64,000 bases of DNA, taken from assembly GCF_900188205.1 (NCBI RefSeq), contig NZ_FZOH01000002.1, forward strand, positions 682,001 to 746,000, read 5' to 3'. The translations under genes were made by a program, and so were the position numbers. Source of the stretch: Geodermatophilus saharensis (lineage in GTDB: Bacteria > Actinomycetota > Actinomycetes > Mycobacteriales > Geodermatophilaceae). Positions 46,178 through 56,031 of the stretch are shown here, one piece after another. Within the stretch, counting starts at the first letter, position 1; each line of letters opens with the position of its first letter. Below the pieces are notes generated by a model. The model saw only the letters and a list, made by a program, of their open reading frames with translations. It was not told where the DNA came from and did no database searches.

Positions 46178-47403
46178 GGCGCCCGCCCGTCGTCCGGGAA
46201 GGCGGCCCGGACCCGGAAGCCACCGGCGGGCAGCGGCCCGGCGTGGAACTGGCCGCGGTGCAGCCCGATCCGCTCGCGCATGCCAATCAGGCCGTGACCC
46301 CCGGGCGCCGCGGCCCCCTCGGTCTTGCCGTCCCCGTCGTCGGTGACCGCCACGGTGAACGCCCGGGGCTCGTAGTCGAGACAGACCTGCACCCGCCCGG
46401 CGGTGGAGTGCTTGACCACGTTGGTCAGCGCCTCCTGGACGATGCGGTAGGCCGACACCTCCACCGACGGCGGTAGCTCGCGGGGCCGTCCCGCGACCGA
46501 CACCTCCACGACGACGCCGGTCTCGCCGACCTCGGCGACCAGCGCGTCGAGCTGGGCCAGGCGCGGCTGGGGGGCGAGCGCGTCGGGCTCGCCCTCCTGG
46601 CGCAGGAACCCGAGCATCCGCTGCAGGTCGACCACCGCCTGCCGGCTGGTCTCCTCGATGGAGGCCAGCGCCTCGGCGGCCCGGGCGGGCTGGCGGGTCA
46701 TGACCCGGCGCGCCGCCCCGGCCTGCACGCCCATGACGCTGACGTGGTGCGCGACGACGTCGTGCAGCTCGCGGGCGATGCGCACGCGCTCGTCGAACAC
46801 CGCACGCCGAGCCTCCTCCGCGCGATCGCGCTCCAGGCGCGCCGCGCGGTCCACGAGCGCCTGCTCGTGGGCACGCCGTTCGGCGACGAGGTCCCCGAAC
46901 CTCCACGCGGCGACGACGAAGGCCGCGTTGAACAGCACGAGGAAGACCGCACGCAGCAGCAGGGGTCCCTGGACCGGCGTCCCGGCGACCACGACCAGCC
47001 GGTAGGCGAGGAAGCCCAGCGCCGCGACGACGTTGATCCCGCGCACCCAGTTCCGCCGGCGGCCCTGCCCGTAGGCGCCGGCGCTGTAGAGGGCCAGCCA
47101 CCACACGACGACGGAGACGGTCAGGTCCGGGACGTCCACGATCCGGTAGGGGAAGAAGACGACCGTCACCACGATCAGGACCGACAGCGGACACCGGCGC
47201 CGCAGCGCCAGGGGCGACACCAGCGCGAGGGTCAACCCGACCCACACCCCCGTCGGCGGTGGCCGGTAGCCGGCCGGAGCGGTGTCGATCCCGACCCGCA
47301 CGGCCAGCACGCCCAGGACGGCGAGCACCGCCGCGGCGGCCGCGTCGGCGAGCAGGGGCCGCGCCTCGCCGGCGGCGCGCGCCCGGCGAGCCCACCTCCG
47401 CAC
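46174..47403 (-). CDS. Sensor histidine kinase (HisKA_3 type)
   Basis: 409-residue membrane kinase. About five N-terminal hydrophobic segments (~18-175) with almost no external loop, so it probably senses within the membrane, followed by a coiled-coil linker. The HisKA_3 box is RIARELHDVVAHHVSVMGVQ, with the phosphorylated His in LHDVV. The HATPase domain has AYRIVQEALTNVVKHS (N box) and GGHGLIGMRERI. It phosphorylates the coupled response regulator. Related to DesK/LiaS-like envelope sensors. ATG 47403. Confidence 0.94.
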   Translation of the reverse strand: MRRWARRARAAGEARPLLADAAAAAVLAVLGVLAVRVGIDTAPAGYRPPPTGVWVGLTLALVSPLALRRRCPLSVLIVVTVVFFPYRIVDVPDLTVSVVVWWLALYSAGAYGQGRRRNWVRGINVVAALGFLAYRLVVVAGTPVQGPLLLRAVFLVLFNAAFVVAAWRFGDLVAERRAHEQALVDRAARLERDRAEEARRAVFDERVRIARELHDVVAHHVSVMGVQAGAARRVMTRQPARAAEALASIEETSRQAVVDLQRMLGFLRQEGEPDALAPQPRLAQLDALVAEVGETGVVVEVSVAGRPRELPPSVEVSAYRIVQEALTNVVKHSTAGRVQVCLDYEPRAFTVAVTDDGDGKTEGAAAPGGHGLIGMRERIGLHRGQFHAGPLPAGGFRVRAAFPDDGRAP

Positions 47404-47657
47404 GAGGCAACGGTAGGGGCGGCGACCGGGGAACTCATCCCCCGCGCGACAGAGACGTGCTGGCCGGAAGACCCATCAGGGGGGCGGTGCCGGCAGCCGA
47501 CACATGACCCGGCGGTCCGACCTGTGGTGGAGATGCGGATCGGTCCTGCGGGCGATGACCCGGCCGGTGCCGGTGACCGACCCTGGAGCCGGTGCCGGCC
47601 GTCCCCGGCGACGCCGGCGGTGCCCCGTGCACGGCCCGGACGACTGGAGGTCCTGTG

Positions 47658-48335
47658 GTGTCCCTGCCCTCGAGCACCCTCCTCGCCGAGGACCTGCTGC
47701 TCATGACCGCCCACCCGATCCGGTCGACGGTGCGCCGGCCGACCGGACTCGCCCTCCCCCGGGCCGTGGCCGGTGCCGTCGTGCACGACCTCCTGACCCT
47801 CCGGGCGGCGCGGTTGCACGGGGGCCTGCTGCTCCTGGCGGCCGGTTCCGCGACAGCACCCCGCCCGCTGCCGGACCTCTCGGCCCGGCTCGCCACCGAG
47901 CAGCCCGTGGACCGGGCGATCGACGCCCTGGCGGCGCCACGGGCGCGCTCGGGTCAGCACCTGCTGCGGTCCCTGGCCGACGGCGGCGCGGTGGTCCGCC
48001 GTGACCGGCGCCTGTTCGGCGTGGTCCCCGCGGCGTCCTACGAGGTCACCGCCCCGGACACCGTGCAGGCGCTGCGGGCACGCGTGGCCGCCGCGCTGCG
48101 CGGACCCGTCGACGACGCCCGAGCCACGACCCTGGCCCGCCTGGTGTGTGCCGGCGACCTCCACCACCGCGTCGCGGTCGACACCGGTACCGCGGGACGC
48201 CACGGCCGGTCCCTCGTCGCGCAGGACCCCGTGGCGACCGCGGTCGCGAGCGCCATCCGCCGGGCCCGCCGGGACGCCGCCACCACCGGCGCGGTCGCCG
48301 CGACCGCCGGCGCGGTCGCCGCGGCGGGCAGCTGA
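47658..48335 (+). CDS. GPP34 (GOLPH3-like) family protein
   Basis: 225-residue GPP34-family protein: STLLAEDLLLMTAHPI at the N-terminus, GALVRA-type strand replaced by LRAARLHGGLLLLA, and an alpha-helical core with LLRSLADGGAVVRRDRRLFG. Eukaryotic members bind PI4P at the Golgi; actinobacterial copies are common, with unknown role, probably peripheral membrane binding. GTG 47658 has GGAGG 7 nt upstream (GTG 47655 is an alternative). Divergent from the two-component system. Confidence 0.88.
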   Translation: MSLPSSTLLAEDLLLMTAHPIRSTVRRPTGLALPRAVAGAVVHDLLTLRAARLHGGLLLLAAGSATAPRPLPDLSARLATEQPVDRAIDALAAPRARSGQHLLRSLADGGAVVRRDRRLFGVVPAASYEVTAPDTVQALRARVAAALRGPVDDARATTLARLVCAGDLHHRVAVDTGTAGRHGRSLVAQDPVATAVASAIRRARRDAATTGAVAATAGAVAAAGS

Positions 48336-48751
48336 CGCTCGTACGCCCAGGAGCCGCGGCCCCGGAGACCGGCTGTGACGAGCTGACCGGGCGCTGCCCG
48401 AGGCGCCGGACCCCGTCGAGAGGTTCCTCGGCCCGCGTCCCGGCGAGTCCCCCGTACCAGGACGCGTCCCGCTGCTGGTCTCCGCCGTGGCGGGCGACCT
48501 CCGGCGCCGACAGCGAACCGCGGCCTGGACGTGGGTTGCTCGGTTGGCACCCCTGCTCGGTCGTGACGGTCCAGGGGTCGTGCTGCCCGCGGCCGAGCTG
48601 GTAGAGCAGTGCCCGGCGGGCACGAGCGCGGTCGGCAGCGGGTGGAGGACCGGGTCCTCGACCGGACGCGCGGCTCGCGGAGAGGAGCCTCCCCGATGAC
48701 CACGGTCCCCACCGTCGGCGACGACGGCGTCCCGGCCGCGGCGGCCCGCAC
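48336..48751. other. 416-bp intergenic region, nothing recognised
   Basis: A 70-codon plus-strand frame (48487-48699) and minus-strand frames have no domain-like sequence or ribosome site. Possibly decayed DNA plus the promoter of the next gene. Confidence 0.5.
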
Positions 48752-49618
48752 GTGAGCGCCACCGGTCCCGTGCGGCACGATCCGGAGCGGCTCGCGACCG
48801 TCGGCAGCGTGGACCTCTGCCACGACGCGTTCGGCGAGCCCGACCACCCTCCGGTGCTGCTGGTCATGGGCCTGGGCTTCCAGCTCGTCCACTGGCCGGA
48901 GGACTTCTGCCGTCGACTGGCGGCCGAGGGCCTCCGCGTGGTCCGGTTCGACAACCGCGACGCCGGTCGCTCGACTCACCTGCCCGGCCAGCGCTACACC
49001 CTCGAGGACATGGCCGACGACGCCGCCGGCCTCCTGGACGCCCTCGGGATGCCGGCCGCGCACGTGGTCGGGGCGTCGCTCGGCGGGATGATCGCCCAGA
49101 CGATGGCCATCCGGCATCCGGACCGCGTGCGCTCGCTCGCCTCGCTGATGTCCACGACGGGTCGCCGCGGGAAGGGCCGCACGTCCGTCCGCGTCCTCCG
49201 CCACGCGCTCGGCCGACCCCCGCGCACCGAGGAGGAGGCGATCGACCGCCGGGTCCGGGTCTTCTCGGTGATCGGCTCGCCCGGCTTCGACCAGGACGTC
49301 GACGAGCTGCGGCGGACCACCGCGCTGGCCTTCCGGCGTGATCCCGACGCGCGCGAGGGCCGCCGCCGTCAGCACCGGGCAGTGCGCGCCGCTGCGGACC
49401 GGACCGAGGCCCTGCGGCGGCTCACGGTGCCCACCGTGGTGATCCACGGCACCGCGGACCTGATGTGCCATCCGTCCGGCGGACGGGCCACCGCCGAGGC
49501 CGTCCCCGGCGCCCACCTCGTGCTCGTGCCCGGGATGGGCCACGACCTGCCCCGGGGGGCGTGGCCACGGCTCGTCCGCGCGATCGTGGACAACGCCGGC
49601 CGCGCCGGCGGACGGTGA
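48752..49618 (+). CDS. Alpha/beta hydrolase
   Basis: 288-residue alpha/beta hydrolase fold. It has PPVLLVMGLGFQLVHWPEDF, the RFDNRDAGRSTHLPG motif typical of the TAP/aclacinomycin-methylesterase-like group, the nucleophile elbow VVGASLGGMIAQ, the acid in IHGTADLMCHP and the His in VPGMGHDLPRG. GTG 48752. Cytosolic; substrate unknown. No operon partner. Confidence 0.9.
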   Translation: MSATGPVRHDPERLATVGSVDLCHDAFGEPDHPPVLLVMGLGFQLVHWPEDFCRRLAAEGLRVVRFDNRDAGRSTHLPGQRYTLEDMADDAAGLLDALGMPAAHVVGASLGGMIAQTMAIRHPDRVRSLASLMSTTGRRGKGRTSVRVLRHALGRPPRTEEEAIDRRVRVFSVIGSPGFDQDVDELRRTTALAFRRDPDAREGRRRQHRAVRAAADRTEALRRLTVPTVVIHGTADLMCHPSGGRATAEAVPGAHLVLVPGMGHDLPRGAWPRLVRAIVDNAGRAGGR

Positions 49619-49823
49619 GCACCCGCCGGCGACCGGGATGCCCGTCGTCGGTCCGATCGTCGGTCCTGGCGCGCGCTCCCAGCGACCCGAGCCTCGTGCC
49701 CGGGCGCGGCCCGGTCGTCCCGGAGGCGCCCAGGTCCGGCGCCGGGCGACGCACCATCGCCCTGCCGGACGCGAGCAGCCGGGGCGGCACAGGAGGACCT
49801 CTCCCCCGGACTCCGCCACGGGG

Positions 49824-50846
49824 TCACACGGTGACGACGACCTTGCCGGTCGCCCGGCCGTCGACCAGGTACTCCACAGCGGCCGCCGTCTCGGCGAGCG
49901 GGAAGACGCCGTCGACCAGCGGCGTGACCGAGCCGGCCTCGAGCAGTGCGGTGAGCGCCCGCAGGTCCGCACCCCGCTCCTTGCTGACGAAGAAGCCCAG
50001 CGTCTGGCCGACGAAGGGAGAGAGGAGCGCGGCCCGGAACTGCCGGCCCAGCCCGTCGAGCAGCCGCCCACCGGTCTCACCGCCCACGATGACCAGCCGC
50101 CCGTGCGGGGTGAGGGCCCGCCGGAGGTGTGCGAGCGAGCGGCGTCCGGCGATGTCGATGATCGCGTCGAAGCGGCGCTGCGGGATCTCGTCCCGGCGGT
50201 GGTCGAGGACGGCGTCGGCGCCCAGCGCGCGGACGGCGTCGAGCTTGGCGCCGCTGGCCATGCCGGTCACCTCGGCCCCCAGGGCCTTGGCGATCTGGAC
50301 GGCGAAGGTGCCCACGCCGCCGGAGGCCCCGATGACCAGCACCTGCTCCCCCGGCTGCACCCGGGCGTGGTCGCGGACCGCCTCGAGAGCGGTGCCGGCG
50401 GACACGGGGACGGCTGCCGCCTCCTCGAAGGAGAGGTTCGCCGGCTTGCGGTCGAGCTTGCCCTGCTCCGCCACCGCGTACTCGGCGAACGTGCCGTTGG
50501 CCGAGGCGATGCCGTACACCTCGTCGCCCGGCCGGACGTCGGTCACCCCCTCACCGACGGCCTCGACCACCCCGGCGAGGGGGCGGCCGGGGTTGAGGGA
50601 GCTCGGCCGGCGCAGGCCGAAGACCAGCCGCGCGGGATAGGGGAGGCCGGCCATCAGGTGCCAGGTGCCGCGGTCCACACTCGCCGCCCGCACCCGGACG
50701 AGGACCTCGCCGGCCAGCGGGGCCGGCCGTTCCGCGCGGCCCATCCCGAGGACGTGTTCCGGAGCGGCGCCGTACCGGGTCTGCACCACCGCGCTCATCG
50801 TGTGGCCGCTTCGCTGCGCGGCCCTGACCGCCTTCGTGGTGTTCAT
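49824..50846 (-). CDS. NADP-dependent medium-chain oxidoreductase (quinone reductase-like)
   Basis: 340-residue MDR-family reductase without the catalytic or structural zinc cysteines: VLVRVRAASVDRGTWHLMAG, then RPLAGVVEAVGEGVTDVRPG, and the nucleotide loop VLVIGASGGVGTFAVQIAKA. It resembles zeta-crystallin and NAD(P)H:quinone reductases. ATG 50846 is chosen because AGAGG lies 8 nt before it; GTG 50855 would overlap that site. It is divergent from a TetR gene, and two palindromic operators lie between, so it is very likely repressed by that TetR and induced by a reactive substrate. Confidence 0.9.
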   Translation of the reverse strand: MNTTKAVRAAQRSGHTMSAVVQTRYGAAPEHVLGMGRAERPAPLAGEVLVRVRAASVDRGTWHLMAGLPYPARLVFGLRRPSSLNPGRPLAGVVEAVGEGVTDVRPGDEVYGIASANGTFAEYAVAEQGKLDRKPANLSFEEAAAVPVSAGTALEAVRDHARVQPGEQVLVIGASGGVGTFAVQIAKALGAEVTGMASGAKLDAVRALGADAVLDHRRDEIPQRRFDAIIDIAGRRSLAHLRRALTPHGRLVIVGGETGGRLLDGLGRQFRAALLSPFVGQTLGFFVSKERGADLRALTALLEAGSVTPLVDGVFPLAETAAAVEYLVDGRATGKVVVTV

Positions 50847-50868
50847 CGTGCCCACCTCTGATCGGTGA

Positions 50869-50903
50869 CCTTACGGCGTAAGGCTGGCCCTTACACCGTA
50901 AGG
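50869..50903. promoter_or_regulatory. Twin TetR operators
   Basis: Two palindromes: CCTTACGGCGTAAGG (50869-50883, perfect with one central base) and CCTTACACCGTAAGG (50889-50903), centres 20 bp apart, i.e. on the same helix face. They sit between the reductase and TetR starts. Confidence 0.8.
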
Positions 50904-50933
50904 TGTCAAGGGACCGCTCGACTGGAGGTGCCG

Positions 50934-51671
50934 GTGACCTCGTCCGCCCGTGCGCCGCGCCGACCGCTCACCCGCCGGCGGGTGCTCGAGGTCGCTGCCG
51001 ACCTCGCCGACCGCCACGGCCTGGAGGCGCTGAGCATGCGCAGGCTCGGGGAGGCGCTCGGCGTCGAGGCGATGTCGCTGTACAGCCACGTCGCCAACAA
51101 GGACGACCTGCTCGACGGGATGGTCGACGCGGTCTTCGCCGAGATCGACCTGCCCTCGGCCGACGACGGATGGCGTGCGGCCGTGCGGCAGCGAGCGGTC
51201 TCGGTACGCGCGGTCCTGCGCCGCCACCGGTGGGCGATCGGCCTGATGGAGTCGCGCACCTCCCCCGGGCCGGCGACCCTGGCCCACCACGACGCGGCGA
51301 TCGGCGTGCTCCGGGCCGGCGGGTTCAGCGTGCCGCAGACCGCGCACGCCCTCTCGGTCCTCGACAGCTACGTCTACGGCTTCGCGCTGCAGGAGAAGGG
51401 CCTGCCGTTCCAGACCGCCGACGAGGCGGCCGAGGTGGTGCAGGCGATGTCCGCCCGGATCCCCGCCGATCGGTACCCGCACCTGGTCGAGCTCGCCACG
51501 CAGCACGCCCTACGACCCGGCTACGACTACGGCGAGGAGTTCGAGATCGGCCTGGACCTCGTCCTCGACGGCCTCGAGCGACTGCGCCGGCCTCAGCGGC
51601 GTCCAGGAGCAGGGTCTCCCGGAGCGGGTCGAGGCCCCGGTGCGGAGCAGCCTCCCCCGTGCGCAGGGTGA
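50934..51671 (+). CDS. TetR family regulator
   Basis: 245-residue TetR repressor with a tetracycline-repressor-like C-terminal domain. The HTH includes [20 protein letters not shown] and [13 protein letters not shown]. The ligand domain has [20 protein letters not shown] and [17 protein letters not shown] 50934 has GGAGG 5 nt upstream (GTG 50928 falls inside that site). It is expected to bind the twin operators 30-65 bp upstream and control itself and the divergent reductase. The C-terminal ~25 residues are Gly/Pro-rich and look like read-on sequence. Confidence 0.9.
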   Translation: MTSSARAPRRPLTRRRVLEVAADLADRHGLEALSMRRLGEALGVEAMSLYSHVANKDDLLDGMVDAVFAEIDLPSADDGWRAAVRQRAVSVRAVLRRHRWAIGLMESRTSPGPATLAHHDAAIGVLRAGGFSVPQTAHALSVLDSYVYGFALQEKGLPFQTADEAAEVVQAMSARIPADRYPHLVELATQHALRPGYDYGEEFEIGLDLVLDGLERLRRPQRRPGAGSPGAGRGPGAEQPPPCAG

Positions 51672-51840
51672 ACAGGTCGTCGTGGTCGCACCACACTCGC
51701 GCGCGGCCCGGCAGATGGCCCATCGACACCCACGGGCGAGTGCTGAGACGATGCGGGTCCGGGAGCCCACCGCTGCCTCGACGAGAAGCGCGCGCCGGCA
51801 CGGCGGCAGTCGGTGCCTGCCGCTCGAGGAGGTGGTCGTG

Positions 51841-54603
51841 GTGGGCCCACTGCTCGAGACGAAGCTCCACGTGCCGCGACGGCGACGGGGTCTGGTCGCC
51901 CGTCCCCGGCTCCTCGAGCGCCTGGACCGAGGGACCGAGGCGGCGCTCACGCTGGTCTCGGCCCCGGCCGGGTTCGGGAAGACCACCGTGCTGACCGACT
52001 GGCTGACCTCCGTCGCCGCGGGACAGCGGCCGGTGGCCTGGCTCTCCCTCGACCAGCGGGACAACGACCCAGCGGTGTTCTGGACCTACCTCGTCGCCGC
52101 GCTGCGGACCGCGGCGCCGGGGGTGGGCGCGGGCGCGCTGGCCCTCCTGCAGTCGCCCCGGGCGTCGACCGAGGCGGTCCTCGCCACCCTGGTCAACGAC
52201 CTCTCCGCCTCCCCGGACGACGTGGTGCTGGTGCTCGACGACTACCACGTCGTCGACGCACCCGAGGTGCAGGACGGGATGTCGTTCCTGGTGGAGCACC
52301 TGCCGGCGCAGGTCCACCTGGTGATCGCCGGCCGCGCCGACCCGGCGCTGCCGCTGGCGAGGTGGCGCGCACGCGGCGACCTCGTCGAGCTGCGTGCCGC
52401 CGATCTGCGCTTCACGGCGGACGAGGCCGCGGCATACCTCGACGTCGCGACGGGACTGACGCTGACGACGGCGGACGTCGCAGCGCTGGAGCAGCGGACC
52501 GAGGGCTGGATCGCGGCGCTGCAGCTGGCGGCGCTGTCGATGCAGGGTCGGGACGACGTCGCGGGTTTCATCGCCGGCTTCGCCGGAGACGACCGCTACG
52601 TCGTGGACTACCTGGTCGAGGAGGTCCTGGCCCGCCAGCCCGAGCGGGTGCGGAGCTTCCTGCTGCAGACCTCGGTCCTGAGTCGGCTGACCGGTCCGCT
52701 GTGCGACGCCCTCACCGGCAGGAACGACGGCAAGGCGATGCTGGAGGCGCTCGACCGGGCCAACCTGTTCCTGGTGCCGCTCGACGGGCGACGCCGGTGG
52801 TACCGCTACCACCACCTGTTCGCCGACGTCCTCCACGTGCGCCTGCAGGACGAGCTGCCCGATGCCGTCAGCGGTCTGCACCGGCAGGCCGCCGAGTGGT
52901 ACGAGCGCAGCGGGGACCGGGCCGAAGCGGTCCACCACGCGCTGGCCGGCGGGGACGTCGCGCGCGCGGCGGACCTGGTCGAGCTCGCGCTGCCGGCGCT
53001 GCAGAAGGGCCGGCAGGAGGCCACCATGCGCCGCTGGCTGGAGGCGCTGCCGGACGAGGTGATCCGGGTCCGGCCCGTGCTCGGCGTCGGCCATGCCGCG
53101 GCCCTCATGGTCAGCGGCCGGGTCGAGGGCGTCGAGGCGCGCCTGCGGGACGCCGAGCGGTGGTTGAGCCCGACCCCGGACGGCGCGGAGGAGCCGCCGG
53201 CGCCGCCGACGGAGATGGTGGTCGCGGACGAGGCGGGGTTCCGCCGGCTGCCCAGCGCGATCGCGATGTACCGCGCGGGACAGGCCCTGCTGTCCGGCGA
53301 CGTGGCCGGCACCGTGGCGCACGCCCGTCGGGCGCTCGACCTGGCCGGCGCCGAGGACCACCTGGGGCGCGGCGGGGCGGCCGGTCTCCTCGGCCTCGCC
53401 CACTGGGCGAGCGGGGACCTGGGCACCGCACACCGGTGGTACTCCGATGCGGCCAGCTGCCTGGAGGAGGCCGGGCACGTGTCCGACGTGGCCGGCTGCG
53501 CGATCGCGCTGGCCGACATCTGCCTCGCACGGGCCCGGCTCGGCGAGGCGAGGTCGACCTACGAGCGGGCGCTGCGGCTGGTGACGCCCGACGCCGGGCC
53601 GGTGCTGCGCGGTGCGGCGGACGTGCACGTGGGCATCGCCGGCATCCTCACCGAACGCGGTGACCTGGACGCCGCCCGGCGACACCTCCTGGTGAGCAGG
53701 GACCTGGGCGAGCACGTCGGCCTGCCGCAGAACCCGTACCGCTGGCGGGTCGTGATGGCCCGCATCCGCGAGGCCGAGGGGGACGTCGCGGCGGCACTCG
53801 GTCTCCTGGAGGAGGCGGAGCGCCGCTACGTCGGTGACTACTTCCCCGAGGTTCGGCCACTCCCGGCGCTGCGGGCGCAGGTGCTCGCGCGGCGCGGCCG
53901 ATGGGCCGAGGCGCTCGCATGGGCACAGGAACGGGGATTGTCGGTCGACGACGACCCGGACTACCTGCGCGAGTTCGAGCACCTCACCTTCGCCCGGGCG
54001 CTCGCGGCGCGCTCCGCGGCCCAGGGCGACGCACGGCCGGTCTCCGGGGCCGTGCACCTGCTGGCGCGACTGCTGCAGGCGGCGGAGGAGGGCTGCAGGA
54101 CGGGCAGTGTCATCGCCGTCCTGGTGGTGCAGGCGCTCGCCGAGCAGACGCGCGGCGACGTGCCCGCTGCGCTCGCGGCGCTGCGCCGCGCCCTGGCGCT
54201 GGCCGAGCCCCAGGGCTACGTCCGGGTCTTCGCCGACGAGGGCGCAGCGATCGGCGCTCTGCTGCGGGCGGTCGCGGCGGAGGATGCCGCCGCGGGGTAC
54301 GCCCACCGGCTCGTCGCGGCACTGGGGACCGGCGAGGACGACGTGCCGGCCCCGGCAGGCCTCGTCGACCCGCTCAGCGCGCGCGAGCTCGACGTCCTCC
54401 GGATGCTCGGCAGCGACCTCGACGGCCCGGACATCGCCCGCCGGCTGTTCGTGTCGGTCAACACCGTCCGGACGCACACCAAGAACATCTACGCCAAGCT
54501 CGGCGTGACCAACCGCCGCGCGGCCGTTCGCCGGGGTGAGGACCTCGACCTGGTGCCTCGGCCCCGGGACCGCCCGGACCGCGCCGCGGTCCCCGACCGG
54601 TGA
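51841..54603 (+). CDS. LuxR family regulator with AAA/STAND ATPase (MalT/LAL type)
   Basis: 920-residue large ATP-binding LuxR regulator. It starts PLLETKLHVPRRRRGLVARP, typical of MalT. The Walker A loop APAGFGKTT is at residues 41-49 and the Walker B VVLVLDDYHVVD at ~127. A winged-helix/helical region is followed by TPR-like repeats (~400-800). A LuxR HTH closes the protein (LSARELDVLRMLGSDLDGPD, VNTVRTHTKNIYAKLGVTNR). GTG 51841 is 7 nt after GAGGAGGT (GTG 51838 possible). The four genes that follow on the same strand are its likely targets. Confidence 0.93.
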   Translation: MGPLLETKLHVPRRRRGLVARPRLLERLDRGTEAALTLVSAPAGFGKTTVLTDWLTSVAAGQRPVAWLSLDQRDNDPAVFWTYLVAALRTAAPGVGAGALALLQSPRASTEAVLATLVNDLSASPDDVVLVLDDYHVVDAPEVQDGMSFLVEHLPAQVHLVIAGRADPALPLARWRARGDLVELRAADLRFTADEAAAYLDVATGLTLTTADVAALEQRTEGWIAALQLAALSMQGRDDVAGFIAGFAGDDRYVVDYLVEEVLARQPERVRSFLLQTSVLSRLTGPLCDALTGRNDGKAMLEALDRANLFLVPLDGRRRWYRYHHLFADVLHVRLQDELPDAVSGLHRQAAEWYERSGDRAEAVHHALAGGDVARAADLVELALPALQKGRQEATMRRWLEALPDEVIRVRPVLGVGHAAALMVSGRVEGVEARLRDAERWLSPTPDGAEEPPAPPTEMVVADEAGFRRLPSAIAMYRAGQALLSGDVAGTVAHARRALDLAGAEDHLGRGGAAGLLGLAHWASGDLGTAHRWYSDAASCLEEAGHVSDVAGCAIALADICLARARLGEARSTYERALRLVTPDAGPVLRGAADVHVGIAGILTERGDLDAARRHLLVSRDLGEHVGLPQNPYRWRVVMARIREAEGDVAAALGLLEEAERRYVGDYFPEVRPLPALRAQVLARRGRWAEALAWAQERGLSVDDDPDYLREFEHLTFARALAARSAAQGDARPVSGAVHLLARLLQAAEEGCRTGSVIAVLVVQALAEQTRGDVPAALAALRRALALAEPQGYVRVFADEGAAIGALLRAVAAEDAAAGYAHRLVAALGTGEDDVPAPAGLVDPLSARELDVLRMLGSDLDGPDIARRLFVSVNTVRTHTKNIYAKLGVTNRRAAVRRGEDLDLVPRPRDRPDRAAVPDR

Positions 54604-54670
54604 GCACGAACGACCGTCCCGCTCGCTCGACGGGCCGCCCCGGACCGCTCACCGCGTCCGCTGGGTCCCG

Positions 54671-54702
54671 GATCACCACCCCGATCACCAGGCATGGTGA
54701 TC
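54671..54702. promoter_or_regulatory. GATCACCA repeats, candidate operator
   Basis: GATCACCA at 54671-54678 and again at 54683-54690, the latter forming a perfect inverted repeat with TGGTGATC (54695-54702) across 4 bp. It lies between the MalT-like gene and the DUF4389 gene and is a plausible binding site of the LuxR-type regulator. Confidence 0.55.
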
Positions 54703-54835
54703 CGTTCTCACCAGGCTCCTCCCTACGTTCCTCCGCACCGGCGCACGCCGGACCGTCGCCCACGACGACCGGAGTGCCCGGCCGCGACCGACCCCGCCCC
54801 CGCGGGGAACGGCGCCGGACATGTGAGGAGGAGAC

Positions 54836-55588
54836 GTGACGGAGACCCGAGCGCCCTACCCGGTTCGTGTCGACGCGTCAGAGGACGCGCCGTCCCGGGG
54901 ACTGTGGCTGGTGAAGTGGGTGCTGCTCATCCCGCACCTCGTCGTGCTGGTGTTCCTGTGGCTGGCCTTCTCCGTGGTCGGCGTGATCGCCTTCTTCGCC
55001 ATCCTGGTCACCGGGCGCTATCCGCGGGGACTGTTCGACTTCAACGTCGGCGTGCTGCGCTGGTCGTGGCGGGTCCACTACTACGGCTACTGGGCGCTGG
55101 GCACCGACCGCTATCCGCCCTTCACCCTGGCCGACGTACCCGACTATCCCGCCCACCTCGACGTCGCCTATCCCGAGCGGCTCTCCCGCGGCCTGGTGCT
55201 GGTCAAGTGGTGGCTGCTGGCCATCCCGCACTACCTGGTCGTGTCGGTCTTCGTCGGCGGCGGGATCTGGCTGGCCACCGGTGCCGGTGACGCCGGCAGC
55301 AGCTGGGGGGCCGGCATCAGCCTGCTGTCGCTGCTGGTGTGCATCGCCGGGTTCGTGCTGCTGTTCACCGGCCGCTACCCCACCCCGCTGTACGACGTCA
55401 TCCTGGGCGTCGACCGCTGGGTGCTGCGGGTGGCCGCCTACACCGCACTGATGACCGACCGCTATCCGCCGTTCCGGCTCGACCAGGGTGGCACCGACCC
55501 CGGCTCGGTGCCGGCACCGCCCGTACCGCCCGCACCCGTCGGCGCGCCGACGACCACGCCTCCTGCCCCGGTCGCGCCGGCGCGGTGA
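54836..55588 (+). CDS. DUF4389 domain membrane protein
   Basis: 250-residue membrane protein with four hydrophobic segments arranged as two repeats. Each repeat has a helix pair followed by a TGRYP... RW ... TDRYPPF stretch (residues ~57-97 and ~177-215). That duplication and the paired WLVKW/VLVKWWLL starts define DUF4389. The C-terminus is a 35-residue Pro-rich tail. GTG 54836 follows AGGAGGAG. Function unknown. First of four genes after the MalT-like regulator. Confidence 0.9.
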   Translation: MTETRAPYPVRVDASEDAPSRGLWLVKWVLLIPHLVVLVFLWLAFSVVGVIAFFAILVTGRYPRGLFDFNVGVLRWSWRVHYYGYWALGTDRYPPFTLADVPDYPAHLDVAYPERLSRGLVLVKWWLLAIPHYLVVSVFVGGGIWLATGAGDAGSSWGAGISLLSLLVCIAGFVLLFTGRYPTPLYDVILGVDRWVLRVAAYTALMTDRYPPFRLDQGGTDPGSVPAPPVPPAPVGAPTTTPPAPVAPAR

Positions 55589-55742
55589 CCCGCGCCGCCC
55601 CGGCCGGTCCCCCCGGGGCGGTTCCACCCGCCGACGCACCCGCCTCGACGGCCCGCCGACGTGGACGCGCACAGCACCAGGCGGGCCGGTTCCCGCTCCA
55701 TCTCGATCGTCGCCCCGGACGCCGTGGGTGCAGGGGGACCCG

Positions 55743-55979
55743 ATGACGAAGCAGACCGCCGGCCGCTCTGCCGACTCCAGCCGCTACGAGATCCGCCTCG
55801 GGGGCCACCTCGAGCCCCGGTGGGCCGCCTGGTTCGACGGGATGACCCTCACCCACGCCGACGACGGCAGCACCCTCCTCACCGGTTGCGCGCTCGACCA
55901 GGCCGCACTGCACGGGGTGCTGCAGAAGGTGCGCGACCTGGGCCTGCCACTGCTCGCGGTCGCCCAACTCGACCCCTGA
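55743..55979 (+). CDS. Small conserved hypothetical protein
   Basis: 78-residue cytosolic protein: YEIRLGGHLEPRWAAWFDGM, then DGSTLLTGCALDQAALHGVL and VRDLGLPLLAVAQL. I recognise it as a small family often found in actinobacterial regulator clusters, of unknown function; no catalytic motif. ATG 55743 has GGGGG 6 nt upstream. It lies between DUF4389 and DUF4386 genes and is probably co-transcribed with them. Confidence 0.82.
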   Translation: MTKQTAGRSADSSRYEIRLGGHLEPRWAAWFDGMTLTHADDGSTLLTGCALDQAALHGVLQKVRDLGLPLLAVAQLDP

Positions 55980-56031
55980 CCGGGCACCCACCTCCACCAC
56001 CGCAGTCCGCAGACGCACGAAGGGACCCGAC

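Noticed and set aside
48487..48699. 70-codon plus-strand frame in the gap before the alpha/beta hydrolase
   Set aside because: No homology-like pattern, no ribosome site, composition like random GC-rich DNA.
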